Notes: generated from the sequence alone by a model not told the origin. A stretch of DNA of 64,000 nt from Armigeres subalbatus (GCF_024139115.2 NC_085140.1:340132966-340196965); one strand, 5' to 3'. Counted from the first letter of the stretch, positions 35,300 to 47,297 are shown. Made by a program: numbers and translations.

Positions 35300-35639
35300 T
35301 GAACAATTTTTAAAATTCGTGTATCTTACAAAGTTGTGAATTTGGGCAGAATTTTATGCATGGTCCTCAAAGCTTAAGAGTTCAATAGTGTAGTGCATGA
35401 TGTTTTACTGCGGGGTATTGCGGGGTACCAAACTGTTTTGTTCGTAAAATATTGCGTAAAATATGCTTTTACAAAACTACCAAAAACTGAATTCTGGACG
35501 GAGCTATCATTACATTATCAAGCCTATTGCATAGATCTGTTTAAGAGCTTTGTAACGATATATAAATATGTTACTTTTGAGACAAAAACATGGCAAAGCT
35601 GTCCGTTTTCCCAAAAAAACGTAAAAATATAATTTCCAG

Positions 35640-35830
35640 GAGGGGCTAGTTTGAACGCCCCCCACCCCTCCCTAAAAAATCTAAAAAATAAAAACCGTCC
35701 TGATTATAGAAATATAGGTTATTAGCTGTGTATTCATCACATTTTACTCGCCCAAATCGAAAATTGGCCTTTTGGTAGTTTTGGCCACACCTTTATATGG
35801 GGCTGTCCTATTGTGCACTGGCGGCGCCAG
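35640..35830 (+). repeat. Dispersed repeat, copy 1
   Basis: Shares CCCACCCCTCCCTA, 'GTCCTGATTATA', 'TTTATATGGGGCTGTCCTA' and the order of the words between them with 58070-58245, in the same orientation. Noncoding, family unknown. Confidence 0.6.
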
Positions 35831-36338
35831 AGCTAATGGTGATGGTGGAGTTCCACCAGTTTTGGTATTTATAATTTGACGTCGATAGTAAGAACTAAAA
35901 TTGGGGGCGTCAATCAGTCGATACAAAATTTTTATTTCAAATAATTTAAATCGTCAAATTTATTTAAAAGGTCTCTAGAAATTTTTGAGAATCTTTTTCC
36001 AAAAACATCCAATTTAAAAAAATACTATCGGAAATTCCAATTTCTTCGGAAATTTCTCCAGTGTGCTTTCCGGAATTTCCGGCAAAACTCCCTTCCACAA
36101 ATCTAGGACAAAATTTCAGGAATTTCCTCGGAACGGAACGAATTGCTAACGAAAGTGGCAACGGAACTCCTGAAGGCATTTCCGACAATAAATTTGTCCT
36201 AGAATATCTCTGGACATTTCTCCAAGTACTTTTTCAGAATTTACTCTAGGTTTTTTTTTTCAGAAAATCCCCTAGAGGAATTTTAAACATCAGAAAGAAT
36301 TCCTGGATGAAATTCTGAAGAAATTTCGTAAGAACTCC

Positions 36339-36375
<37 letters not shown>

Positions 36376-36376
36376 G
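36339..36376 (+). repeat. (AAT)n microsatellite
   Basis: Twelve or so uninterrupted AAT units inside the degenerate GGAATTCC array. Confidence 0.9.
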
Positions 36377-36552
36377 GAATACTGGGAGAATTATTTAGGA
36401 AATTCTTGATATTATTGCTAAAGCAATTGCTAAAAAAGGTTCGAAGGAATTCCTAAAACATTTTCGGCAAACTTTCCTAAAGACATTTCCAAAAGAAATC
36501 ATAAAGAAATTTCTGAAGGAATTTCAGAAGAATGTATTTCCGGAGAATTTTT

Positions 36553-36768
36553 CGTGCACGCCCGTTTTAAACTGCTCAGAGACTGAGTAAAAATGTATTG
36601 TCGTCCCTTTTTTCTCACGGATATCTTACTCATTTTTCGTAAAAAGTGGAACAACTCAAAATCTGATTAGTTCCACTTTTCACGAAAAATAAGTAAGATT
36701 TCCGTGAGAAAAAAAAGAGGGCAATACAATTTTACTCAGTCTATGAGTAGATTGAAACGTGAGTGTAG
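36553..36768. mobile_element. Palindromic MITE in the GGAATTCC array
   Basis: The left arm has AGACTGAGTAAA, GTATTG, 'TTCTCACGGATATCTTACT' and 'AAAAGTGGAAC'. The right arm repeats them inverted (GTTCCACTTTT, 'CTTACT'-type, 'CCGTGAGAA', CAATAC, TTTACTCAGTCT). The arms are about 100 bp with a very short loop near 36662. Noncoding. Confidence 0.7.
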
Positions 36769-37050
36769 GAATTCCTACCAAGTTGCCGAAGCAATTTCCA
36801 ATGGAATTTTCTAGGAAATCTCAAAAGGAATACCAACGGAAAGTCCAGTAGAAGCATAAGTACTAGAACGCTAATGGCTTCAACAAGCTTCCATTGATCA
36901 TAATTTATGCATAATGTTGTAGTGTATGTCTGGTTTCATCACCAATATCGGTTTGACACTTGTAGTACCGGTACTTTGGCTGCCAGGTCGAAGTAACCTA
37001 GATATTAGTCACGCGAACAGGAACGACATTAACTATCTTATTCTTTTGAA

Positions 37051-37809
37051 TTACCGTCAACGGAGGTGTCATTGGGCCAAAATGTGGTATGTTCCAAGTA
37101 AACGTTACAAAGCTCTAGCAGTTAACATTGGAATCAAGTTTTAATTAGTTTGGTACAAGCTTGAATAATATATTTACCACTGTGTGGGGGAAAAATAATA
37201 AATGAGGGAAAATCTTCAAAGTTATATGTTGTTCAAAATTGGCCCATTCTCACCCCTCACAGGGGGTGACATTGGGCCAAATAAAATAAAGTTCAGCGAT
37301 GACGATGCCACGATTCAATCGTTCATTAAAAATAATTACCTGCATTACGGCTATTACCAACTATATATGGCGAATCAAACCAGAGGCTTGGCTCAATCTC
37401 ACCCCGTTTTAGCGTGCATTGCTCGTTGCTACGAAAAACTAGAATCGCTTCATAAAATATTCATAAATTTCGATATAACAACAACAGATTATCGTAACAT
37501 GATAACCAGGTATCCGTCGATCTAAAAACTAGTTATGTAATAGATTTGTGGGGCATTACTGACACTATTTTAATACGGGTTCATTCAATCAATAATTTTG
37601 CATTCAAGTTCCAAGCAAAGTTGGTACGGGCACAATTAGTTCTTGAAATTTATTTTGTGATTTCGTAGACGCGAATTTAAATATAATTTCGAACCTTTTG
37701 AAGTTTTCATCAAAATTCGTAACAGTTTCTGAGATATTAGGAGTGGAAACATTGTTCGTTTTTGGCCCAATCTTACCCCCTAGGTCAATGTCACCCCGAA
37801 CAACGGTAA
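37051..37809. mobile_element. Non-autonomous element with TTACCGT termini
   Basis: The left end TTACCGTCAACGG and GGTGTCATTGGGCC are mirrored at the right by GGCCCAATCTTACCCCC, GTCACCCCG and CAACGGTAA. A further internal GGGGGTGACATTGGGCC lies near 37262. The 107-codon frame at 37202-37525 incorporates this repeat and has no known domain. It interrupts the GGAATTCC array. Confidence 0.6.
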
Positions 37810-39351
37810 CTGAAATTCCTTTGAGAAATCGTTCGCAAATTCCTGAAAAAAATTTCAGCGGAATTACGGGAGCCGATGGTATGGAATTTCCAATGGAAGA
37901 ATTTCTGAAAGTATTGATAAAGGTATTCCTGAAAGAAAATCAGGAAGGGTTTCTAAAAAAATCTTAGAAAAACTTTTGAAGATATTTTCGAAGATATTTT
38001 TAGATCTATTTGTAAACATTTTTTGAAGAAATTCCTTGAGGAGAGAGATGGAGTTCCTGAAGGAATTTTCGACAGAGTTTCTGGGTGCCTAACCGAATTA
38101 ATTCCAATTAATTCCTAAAGGTTTTCCGAACGAACTTTTGAATAAATTCAAGAAGCATCACCTGAATCACCTGATTACTAAATAATTTTTCGACGAAAAA
38201 CCTGAAGTAAATTCTTAAGGAATACTTGGGTTTTGTTTTACTGCTGTCCGAATTTTCGAAGGACTTCACGGAGAAATTCCTGGCAGACTTCCCGAAAGAA
38301 TTCCTTCCGATGTTCCAGAAGGAATTCTTGTAGAAATCTAAGAATTTATATGAAAATTCCAATAAAAATTTATTTGGAAATTCTATTGGAAGATCTTTCG
38401 AAAATTCTTTTAATAATTAATTGGTAAATTCCTTCAACATTTTTTTCAGAAGTTCGTTTAGAAATTCTTGTCCCAAATCTATTCAAGTTGTTCTTCGGAA
38501 ATTCTCCCTGAAATATAGCTAAAATTTCTCCAGTAAATCCTCCAGATTTTCTATCGGAAACTCCTCCAGGAGTAATTTATAAAATTCCCCATGTAGCTCA
38601 TTTGGAAAATCCTTCAGGAATTCTTTCGTAAAACCTCTCAAAAGGCCTTTGTATATTTCTCCAAAAATTTCAATTCCTTTCAAAATTCATGCAAAAATTA
38701 TTCCGAAAATTTTGATGAAAAAATTCATCCGGAAAATTATGGAAGAATAAAATACGAAATTCTGAAGGAATTTTTGCGAAGGGTTTCTGACGGTAGTCTC
38801 AAAGGATTTCCTGAAGAAATTTTGTAAGGAATTTCTAAAGATTTCTATAAGAAATTCCCAAAAGAAATTCCAAATGAAATTTGGAAGGATTCCTAAAAAC
38901 GAATTCTGAAAAAATACACTAAGGAAATTTCGAAGGAATTTCAAAATGAATCTCCGAAGGCCTAAAGGAATTTCTGTAAGAATTGTTTAATAAAATCCGA
39001 AGAAATTACCGAAGAAATACCTAAAAGAATTCTCGAAAAAAAATACTGGAGAAAAATGGAAAATCACTAAAGAAATTCCTGAGGGTAATTTCGAAAGAAT
39101 TTCAAAATGTCTTCTTAGATTTTCCAAAGGAATTTCTTGAGAAAGTACTGGCAGAGTTCCTAAAATTCTTTCCGAATTCCTAAAGGACTCTTCAAAGAAA
39201 ATCCTAATACAATTTCCGTAGGTGTAGTACCTACTACTGAAAAAAATCCTAAAAGATGGATCTTTCGAAATTTTCTTTTAATTTCCGAAAGAATATTATT
39301 AGGAATATCCAAAGAAGTGTCTGGATTTATCTCCCAAGCAATTTCCGGAGG

Positions 39352-39563
39352 GGACCCTCCTTAGCCATGCGGTAAGATGCACGGCTACAAAGCAAGACCA
39401 TGCTGAGGGTGGCTGGGTTCGATTCCCAGTGCCGGTCTAAGCAATTTTCGGATTGGAAATTGTCTCGACTTCCTTGGGCATAAAAGTATCATCGTGATAG
39501 CCTCATGATATACGAATGCTAAAATGGTAACCTGGCTTAGAAACCAATAAGAAGAAGAAGAAG
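39352..39563 (+). mobile_element. Feilai-like SINE with 12-bp target duplication
   Basis: The head CCTCCTTAGCCATGCGGTAAG and B box GTTCGATTCCC are followed by the body up to 'AACCTGGCTTAGAAACC', directly joined to an AATAAGAAGAAG tail; the CGAGGCGGCTCTG block is deleted. It is flanked by AATTTCCGGAGG at 39340-39351 and 39564-39575, a perfect 12-bp duplication taken from the surrounding array. Confidence 0.85.
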
Positions 39564-40604
39564 AATTTCCGGAGGATTTTCAAAAGAAATCCCAAGACCG
39601 AAAGAATTCTTGGAGGAATGTCCAAAGAAATTTTTACATAAATTTAAGAATGTCAAAAATTCCTACAGAATTTAATTTGGAAATAGCGTTCAAAATTTCC
39701 TTAGTGAATTCTTTAATAAATTCCTTTGGAAATTCCCTTAAGAACTCATTTGAAAAATTCTTCGGAAATACCTTCAGGAATACCTACGAAAATTGTTCTA
39801 GGAATACCTTCAGAAAATGTCTTAGGAATACATCCTGAATTTTTTAGGCATAACTTCGGAATGTTTCTTCAGGAAATCCTTGCAAAGTCCAAATTATTTT
39901 CGGAAAAACCTAGCGAAATTTTTTCGAAAATTTCTTTAGAAATTCCCGCGTAAATGCTTCTAGACATTCTAATTCTTTTAAGAACTTCTTTCGAAATTCT
40001 TAAGAAATTCCTTCGGCAATTTGTTTGGAATTGCTACCGAAACCTCTTCAGTAATTCCTTTAAAAAATACCTACAGAAATTGTTCCAGTCAAACCTTCCA
40101 AAATGTCTTTAGAAGAATTCTTTTTATTTTTTATTTCTCATGAATTCCTTGGAAATTGCTTTAGGAATTCTTGCCGAAATTGAATACGGAAATCCTTTAA
40201 TTTTTTAAAATAAATTTTATCAGCAATAATTCCAGGATTTTCTCAAACCAATTCTTTCAGTAATTCCATAAGAAATTCCTACCGAAGCTCTTAGAAGAAA
40301 TTCATGGAATTCCGTCCTCTTAGGAATGTCATCATAATTTCACTCAGGAATTCTTGAGAAAATTGAATAAAAATTCCTTCAGAAATTTGATTTTTTTCCG
40401 AAATAATTCCTGCTGCATTTCTAAACTCAATTTTGTATGGTTTTACTAAAAGCAAGAGATCTGGATGATTTTTTTTATCATATATTATTTTATATCTATT
40501 TGACATCTTGACCACAACATAAGTAAAGCGTTACTATAATTATGGATTTCATAAATTAGAGCAAAGTTGAGTTTGCTGAGTTTGCACCATGGAGTCAGGT
40601 GTTT

Positions 40605-40768
40605 AGGGGCTGCCCATAAACCACGTGGACAGGTTTTGAACAGTTTTATATACACCCCTGCCCAGCGTGGACAATTGCTAATACAAATTTTCAAAAATGT
40701 TTATGAACCGTGGACATTCGCCATACCCCTCCCTCTAAACTTTCCACGTGGTACATGGACAGCTCCTT
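40605..40768. mobile_element. MITE with AGGGGCTGCCCATAAACCACGTGG end
   Basis: The left end AGGGGCTGCCCATAAACC and CACGTGGACA are mirrored by TCCACGTGGTACATGGACAG and CTCCTT at the right. The interior has CCCCTGCCC and 'ACCCCTCCCTC' words. About 164 bp, noncoding; elements with this end recur in culicine genomes. Confidence 0.65.
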
Positions 40769-42689
40769 ATCAATTGGGTTGTTCAGCAAAGAAAAATATA
40801 TATGAGTTCTTTTTTACACTTCAACAAAAAGAGCATGCTTTTCTGATCTTCAACATATTTCTATTTTGTTTGTAAACCTTTCATTTATACATTCTTTTTT
40901 TCTAGATTGATTTTAAGATTATAACAAAGTTCATCATTTATTCATTTACATTCTTGTACAGCAAAAAATAAATAATTTAAATCGATAGAATGACAGTTGG
41001 CCCATGCAGCATAAGACGAATTCTTGGTTCCATATAAATTTGAAAAAAGTTATCCAAATATTTTGAAAAAATTAAGTTAGGCTCAGTTTTTTATGCAGAA
41101 TTTCAATATGTAAAAACATTTATACTCCTAATCAACCCAATTTCAGTCCGTTGTGTAACTTGCTCTGCTCTGAGACTTTGTTCTGCTGAGTCGCAAATTG
41201 TGCAGCTTCGTTAATCGCCGTATAATCGTCGTTGTATATAAATTTATCTGTTAAAAGATCTGATATTAAATGGCAAATCTGTTAAATTGACCTCAACTAA
41301 TTAATATCTAACAAATAAGAGCATCCATGTGGGGCGGGAACGTCATCATCATCATCACCATTAATCGCTTCTGACGCTTCTGGATACAGCTCAAGGTGTT
41401 ATTCCGTATTCCATCGAATTGCGCCGAACTTGGCTAGCGAATGGTGCCGAATGCTTCCATCTCCACTTTTGTAGCAGTGTGTGCGTATCTTCGCATTCAA
41501 GTGTTTGATAGAACACGATTTATTATAGCTTTGGATTCCACTTCATTTTGTGAACTAGATTCCAGACATTGAAGCCGTCGAACGATCATGTTTAATATTT
41601 GCACCTGATACTCCTTCCAGACCAGACATTGAAAAAAATCAGATCATGAGTAAAAATCGACTAAATTTATCCCAACTTGATGCTCTACTGCGACCTAATA
41701 GATGATGCTTTCTAGATCGTTGAAATTTGGCGATCGTTGATTCAAAGTTTAAAGATCTTTATCGCCTACCAATGGGAAACAACTGAGCGAAGCAAATCAC
41801 TTGGTAACCTAACAATGAGTGTTGTTACCACACGATGTTAGAAAAATCTTTTCAGCCATTAAAAACATTTAGTCCGCTGTGAGAATGGAACTCGCATACA
41901 CTACATGGGAGGATTTGATACTTTCTCTCCTCCATCCCAGCAACTTGAAAGCAGAGTGAATAAAGCAGAACACCTGATGTGTTTTGATGTTTAAGTTTTA
42001 TTCTACACTGAGGAAAATGGAGGTATGTTTTCCAATCAAACGCCTTATGAAAATTTGCCACAAGGAATCGGTATGAATTCCATTCCTTATAAATGATGAT
42101 TTTCATTTAAAAAAAAGTTAAGTGCGGCAGACTGGGTTCGAACCATGGACGTCGAGGTCGGGAGGCCGGTATGTAGACCTCACGCCCGTCGACGCTTGAG
42201 TACTCGAGAAGGTAACTGCGGTATAAGAAGCACTGTTGTTGGAATAATCGGTCGAAGATTCATAAGGCGCCAGTTATGAATTTCGATAGTCCAGTTCGCT
42301 GAGTGTAGTAGAGCAAGCGTAACACTAATGCTCAAGTCATAGTTTCCGTGGATACCATACCAAGTTTGGCTTGGCGAACTCTATTGCTCGCAGCAACGAT
42401 CGCTCATAATCGTTGTTTGGTATCTATCTGAGCAAGGCTGTCCACTCACTGGCGTAGGATGCTAAGATTGAATTAGATCAATGCTCGTACGTTTCACTCA
42501 AGCTTTCAATGTCTGTTCCAGACTAACTATATTTACAAGCAGTTATGAACCCGTATAATAACAAAAGCTTCCATTATGCTTGCAGATTGCAGTAGTTCCA
42601 GCTCTTATAGAGGTAAAGATATCCGTCACGTCTCATAAACCTAAATTATGAATATGGAAGCTGTGGGGTTCTAGAAGATAACTACAGAT
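40769..42689. other. No gene recognised
   Basis: No conserved protein. A tRNA-like stretch on the minus strand (about 42115-42205) has a good B box, GGTTCGAACCC, with no convincing cloverleaf, and is probably a SINE remnant. The segment 41330-41500 looks less repetitive. The 84-codon minus frame at 41852-42106 has no known domain. Confidence 0.4.
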
Positions 42690-42970
42690 TACTGACCGAT
42701 GGAAGAAATACGGACCGATGGAAGGACTACGGACTGATAGGCGGAAGGAGTACGAACCGACGGAATTAGTACGGACGGACCGTAGGAGTACGAACGTACC
42801 AAAGGAGTACCGACAGATGGAAGGAGTACGGACGGACGGATGGAGTACGGTCGGATGGAAGGAATACGGATAGACGAAAGTAGTACTGACAGACGGACCG
42901 AAGGAGTACCGACAGACGGGAGGAGTACGTACGGACGGAATTGGTACGGACGGATTGACGGAAGGAGAAT
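42690..42970 (+). repeat. Degenerate minisatellite (GGAAGGAGTACGGACGGAC-like)
   Basis: About 280 bp of irregular repeats around GGAGTACGGACGGAC and GACGGAAGGAGTACCGAC, spaced about 20-26 bp. The 116- and 100-codon minus-strand frames, with repeated Ser-Val-Arg-Thr-Pro and Pro-Tyr-Ser-type words, are by-products of the array. Confidence 0.75.
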
Positions 42971-43039
42971 AGCGAGGCGGCATACGTACACTACTTGGTG
43001 TACGCCCAGAAGGAAGGTTGCAGATTTCCGTTACCTTCT

Positions 43040-43640
43040 ATAATACACCGATAATGAGGTGCAGGCACGAATTGTGTACCGCAGGTAACTGTTGGTGAAC
43101 ACCTGCAGCCGATGAGTGTTTTCCTCTCACAAACAGCATGTTTTACTAGAGATAACTGTTTCTCAAATATTTCTTAAACTCACAATGGCAGTCCTAGCCG
43201 TCTCGATCCGTGTAAGTACGTCGATTTTGCTATCGCCATCCGATTATCCTTGCCCATGGGTAGCGATCAACGAGGAGCTCTGCATATCATAGGGCCGTTG
43301 AGCTAGGAGTGCAACGTCATCCGCCAATTCGATGTCATATTATAGGTGCTCCATGGATATAGGCTGCCTTAACAGCCGGGGTTTGGGGCCAATCGATCGG
43401 GAAACATGCGGGGTCCCAGATATTACGAAATAAACAATGCTAGTCATGGGGTCAGCTTTATGCATCTCAGGTGATATGCGATCGACCCCTGGGGACTCGT
43501 TAGACCTAATGCTTCGGAAGGCTATTTGAATCTATAGCAGTGATCGAGCCTCGGTTTTGACGCGTGAAAGTTGTTCGAAGTGCTCGAACCAGCGTTTCAG
43601 CTGGTCGGTTGGGTTGGTCAGTAGCGGAACAGTCGCGTCT
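43040..43640 (-). mobile_element. Decayed RTE-type retrotransposon fragment
   Basis: Minus strand. 'ATVPLLTNPTDQLKRWFEHFEQL' (broken here as ATVPLLTNPTDQ + LKRWFEHFEQL, about 43640-43570) matches the start of the RT region of RTE-type proteins. After internal deletions, 'VLTRIETARTAIVSLRNI' (about 43215-43160) and 'RLQVFTNSYLRYT' (about 43105-43070) match its C-terminal part. Stops, indels and missing palm motifs show it is dead. Same family as the fragments at 3.6, 52.0 and 58.8 kb. More decayed sequence may extend to about 44000. Confidence 0.6.
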
Positions 43641-45028
43641 TTCACAGACACCGTTGCATTCATCTACGACCCGCTTAAGCGTCGTGAAATATCGTAGGGC
43701 AGGCGAATGTCCCGGTTGCTGCGGCTCTATCTCCTTAGACGGCGAGAGAGTCCGCCTACACTCGCTTGTTCCGTCGACATGAGCGTCTCATTTCCTTCTC
43801 CAGAGCGGAGTATAGTTAATAGGTTAGGCTCTGACTCTTCTGGTTTTTGTTCGCTCTATCGCGGCTTTGGCTTCTCTTCACTCGTCTATCTTCCACCAAG
43901 TCTCATCGGTGATCCATTATTTTCTCTGGGTGCGCAGTTCTCCCAGCATTGTGGAAAGGTCGATGAAGGGAAGAAAGATCCCCCGATCACCATGCTACCA
44001 TTGTTACCAAAGAATTCTGCAAACAGCTCTCAGCTTGACCAATTTACCTTTACCTAGGATTACCTAGGGTTAAAACGTTCCATGTTTCTATTCGTGTCCG
44101 TTGTTTCGCGCCAAGAGTCGTTGCCGTTCGATCAGTCCATATTCTTTGTCAGATTCTCGAACATATTGATATTCCAAAAATAGTAAGTTGTTGGTCCAAG
44201 GTTCCCTATCCAATTGTATGGAGCTGCCATCTAAAACAGAGCTTCATTGTATTGGGCTTCATTCAGCCGCTGTATGTCAGAACAGACACTGCTGGAGCCG
44301 CACCTCTCAGGTGAGCAGACTCTCGGTCAGTCGGGTCAAATTTTTTCAATGACCTACCCGAGACCAGGACTAGGATAGTTCGCTTTGATAGGGCCTGCTT
44401 GTTGATACTTGCAGGTTTTCATAAAAGTTCAGCAGAGCCCACTGTCAAACTCCACCTCATCCTAGACAGGCCCCCAGGTCGCACCCCTCTATCTAGCTGT
44501 CAGAATGACAGCAGGGCCCAGGCTACACTACCAGCTGAGTACGCAACCTTTAGCTGGCGATCGATTGTCATCGGCAGACTCGTGGAAGCGCAAGAGTATT
44601 GGAACTTATGAGAGTTATGGACAGTTTTCCCTACGATCGGAACATATTTTGTGTCAATTAAAGTAAATGAAATACGGTATAGATTAAGTGCAAGCGATAA
44701 AATAGTAATGCAGTAACTGCTCAACATTTATTAATAAATAAATAAAAGATTTTTTTAAAAATAAACCGCTGGTCTCTTTCACTTTTACTATGACCCGTCC
44801 CATGCTATGTTTTAGGTTTCATTCCTTGCTAATAGGAGGGTAGTTCGGTATTGCCGCAAACCAAAACGCCCTCCAGACGACAAAGTGGAGCCTAAAAAGG
44901 TTGGAAATAGGTTAATCGCTTATTATTTCTAGCGTTCTGTATCTCTCGTTCTGTTTATGTGCCAGTTGTATAGATCTACACACTTGTACATACATCTACC
45001 CATACGCGATGTTCAGCTAGAGTAATTG
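43641..45028. other. Unassigned, possibly decayed transposon
   Basis: GC-richer than average. Frames at 43707-44057, 43867-44067 and 44399-44611 have no recognisable domain. Part of 43641-44000 may be 5' sequence of the RTE-type fragment. Nothing clear in 44600-45028. Confidence 0.35.
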
Positions 45029-45036
45029 TATAAATA
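45029..45036 (+). promoter_or_regulatory. TATA-box-like sequence before a candidate small gene
   Basis: TATAAATA about 90 bp before the ATG at 45120. An arthropod initiator-like TCAGT occurs at 45082-45086, but 55 bp is farther than the usual ~30 bp, so the pairing is not canonical. Confidence 0.3.
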
Positions 45037-45119
45037 GTCCGCAACGGCTCCACGGTACAAATGCTTGAGCTGTTGTTCATTTCAGTGGAAGAGGACAAAT
45101 AATAACAAAATTTGGCTGA

Positions 45120-45594
45120 ATGACGCGATTTACATTCTTGATAGTGAGCTTGCTCTTAGAATGTAAGTATGGGTATCGTTTGGATAGTTTGTATAGCTGA
45201 ATGTTGCAAACGAACGGCAGTTTGAAGAAAAAGAAAATTCCACAAGAACTGTTTTGTTAGCATAAATCAATCGAACCTCAATGAATATTAAAATACAAAT
45301 TTATAACAGTGTAAATGCAAGCAGTCCATGCACGCAAATATGAAGATATAACTTCATAAGTACTGCTCAGTGCTCAATGATACGCGTGGGCTCGCGAGCT
45401 TGCAAACGAACCTCTACCATAAATTAACATGAAATTATTCTCGTTATAAATCCAACGCAGGCAGTGGCAGAAATTTGCTGGCATTTGCTACCGGAATGGC
45501 TCCACCATCTGGTGCTGCAGAACATGCGTTTGACCCTATATCAATTCCTCACCTACTGTATGTTCGGATCTCACAGTGGTGCGTATCTGAATAA
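45120..45594 (+). CDS. Candidate two-exon gene for a small secreted peptide (weak)
   Basis: Exon 1 (45120-45162) encodes MTRFTFLIVSLLLE, a plausible signal-peptide start, and ends at a perfect GTAAGT donor. An acceptor at 45459-45460 (CCAACGCAG) would restore the frame through T|GC and give 43 more codons, beginning SGRNLLAFATGMAPP, to a TAA at 45592-45594 that overlaps AATAAA (45590-45595). The product would be about 58 residues. A TATA-like box lies upstream. Two nearby alternative AGs would instead open another frame (45465-45670), so the second exon is uncertain. I recognise no homologue. Signal-like starts, donors and AATAAA all occur by chance in AT-rich DNA; the case rests on their coincidence. 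Confidence 0.2.
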
Positions 45595-45670
45595 AAGAAT
45601 GAGGAAACGACTATTTTTTATGTTATTCCAAGCGATTCATAATGTCAATTGTCGTAAATATCACAAATAA

Positions 45671-46916
45671 TTATTAAATCTTATCAATATATTTCTACGA
45701 CCTATTACTCAAACTTTATCCCACCCAAACAATTTGATGAAATAAATCTTTTGATATGTAACATCCAGCATTCGGCAACTGTGGACGATCCATTGCATCT
45801 TTTGAAAGACAGACAACTTAGACATGGAAAAACAAGATTGACGGCTCTCGTTGGCTTTTCCTCAGTGCGATGATGGTTGACGGTGGAACGCATACCCAAT
45901 ATGAGACGCACAGATATACCAAATTTTCCTGGAAAATCCACAGAATAATAATATGGCACGTTATCAAAAAAAGACAATCAAATAAAATCAAAACGACTGG
46001 TTGATTCATGGTCGATAAACATGTTTTATGTGTTGTGTCTGCTTGTCTATGACTTGACTATACGATTGGTGTCTCACCCATCCATCCATCTATCCATCCC
46101 ACGGATTATGGTTACACTCTTTATTCCACGCTCCCTGCTCCACTCGTCATTGCTGTTGTCATTCTTTTGCGATCTTCGCACAGAAGGATAAATCAAAATT
46201 TATGTTTCACGTCAAATTCGAAAAGAAAAAAATGATGCCAAATGCTCGTGTAACATAAGAAGCTCCTTATTAATGTCTTCTCGGGCGAGAAGAGGTGCGG
46301 TTGAGAATATTAGAAAATGATTTTTAATATTGGTTTGGATTGTGATTTATGATACAAGATTGGGAAGCTAAGGTTGAATACTCATGACTCACATCTCAAA
46401 TTAAATTCTGCGTGAAGCTAAAGTTACACATATTGTATTGTATATAACAATGAATATTAGAGAAATCATGATCCCTTTTGGTTGTAGGGTAAGAAGTTAT
46501 TAGACAACGAACCATCTTATACGAGAATGGTAAAATTTCTATAATTTGAATCCGTTGGTAAGCAATGTAATGTAGTGCATATTCCCCCAACCAGGGTTTG
46601 AAATGCTGTACCTTAAAAAAATGCATGTAATTTTTTTGCTATTTATGGGTGTCCCATTGAAAACTACACTAGTTTTCATTAAAATAATTGTGTGTTGGAT
46701 TTGGATTGATGGTCCGGTTTTGATAATCGTTCGGATCGGATATTCTTTTGAATACTCTGACGTTTGTGTTAGAACTAGAAGATTTTTTAGCAATTGTTGT
46801 TGTTTTAACTGCCAATGGAACATGCTTTATAACATCCTCTGATATTAAAAAAATCTGTAACAGAATAACATGTCCTTTTAAAATCTTCTAACAACAGCTT
46901 GGGTGACGGCTTTAGC
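45671..46916. other. No gene recognised
   Basis: No domain in any frame. A short (CATC)n run is at about 46076-46101. Small minus-strand frames (45705-45977, 46396-46626, 46539-46823) are unsupported. Confidence 0.4.
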
Positions 46917-47096
46917 GGGGTGCGAAAATTGTTGTCAATTGTTGTTACGTAAGCACATATGGGGGGAGGGGGAGTCGGTCAATATCTTACGCTCCATATA
47001 AATAAAATATCATTTGTATTAAATAAATCTTACAAATCTTACCCCCACTTGTTGAAAAACCCAGAAAAATTGCTTACGTAATAAGTGTACGACCCC
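46917..47096. mobile_element. MITE with GGGGT ends and TTACGTAAGCA core
   Basis: GGGGTGCGAAAATTG and TTACGTAAGCA near the left are mirrored by TGCTTACGTAATAAG and GTACGACCCC at the right. The interior has GGGGGGAGGGGGA and its counterpart TTACCCCCAC. Similar TTACGTAA-bearing elements are common in mosquitoes; a relative is at 51319-51449. Confidence 0.6.
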
Positions 47097-47297
47097 ATAG
47101 CAAAAAGTTTTGGAAATTCAAGACATGTAAATATGCTACCGGAGATAGAAACAAATAAACATTTGATAGTCAATTGATAGAGGTTGAATTTTACAAGCTG
47201 AAATTCAATTCTATTTGAAATTGACAACATTTCAATATTGAATGGCCCACGTCATCTGCAAAGAAAGATTTTTGACACCCTGGTGGTAAATCAGGTA

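Larger units (their letters stand above)
35950..40430. repeat. Ancient degenerate array of GGAATTCC-like words
   Basis: Apart from inserted elements, this 4.5-kb stretch consists of endlessly varied GGAATTCC, GAAATTCC, GGAATTTC and CCGAAGG-type words at roughly 12-bp (locally 24-bp) spacing, on both strands because the core is near-palindromic. Insertions within it: an AAT microsatellite (36339), a MITE (36553-36768), an element with TTACCGT ends (37051-37809) and a SINE (39352-39563). The small frames with repeated Asn, Ser, Phe and Glu (for example 38687-38944 minus, 39650-39838) are products of the array. A second patch lies at 49850-50350. Likely an old minisatellite; a younger 24-bp array of similar design is at 61.5-63.8 kb. 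Confidence 0.65.

Noticed and set aside
37202..37525. 107-codon plus-strand gene
   Set aside because: Overlaps the terminal-repeat words of a non-autonomous element and has no domain.
42633..42991. Two minus-strand frames of 116 and 100 codons
   Set aside because: Products of the irregular minisatellite, with repeated Pro/Ser/Val/Arg words.
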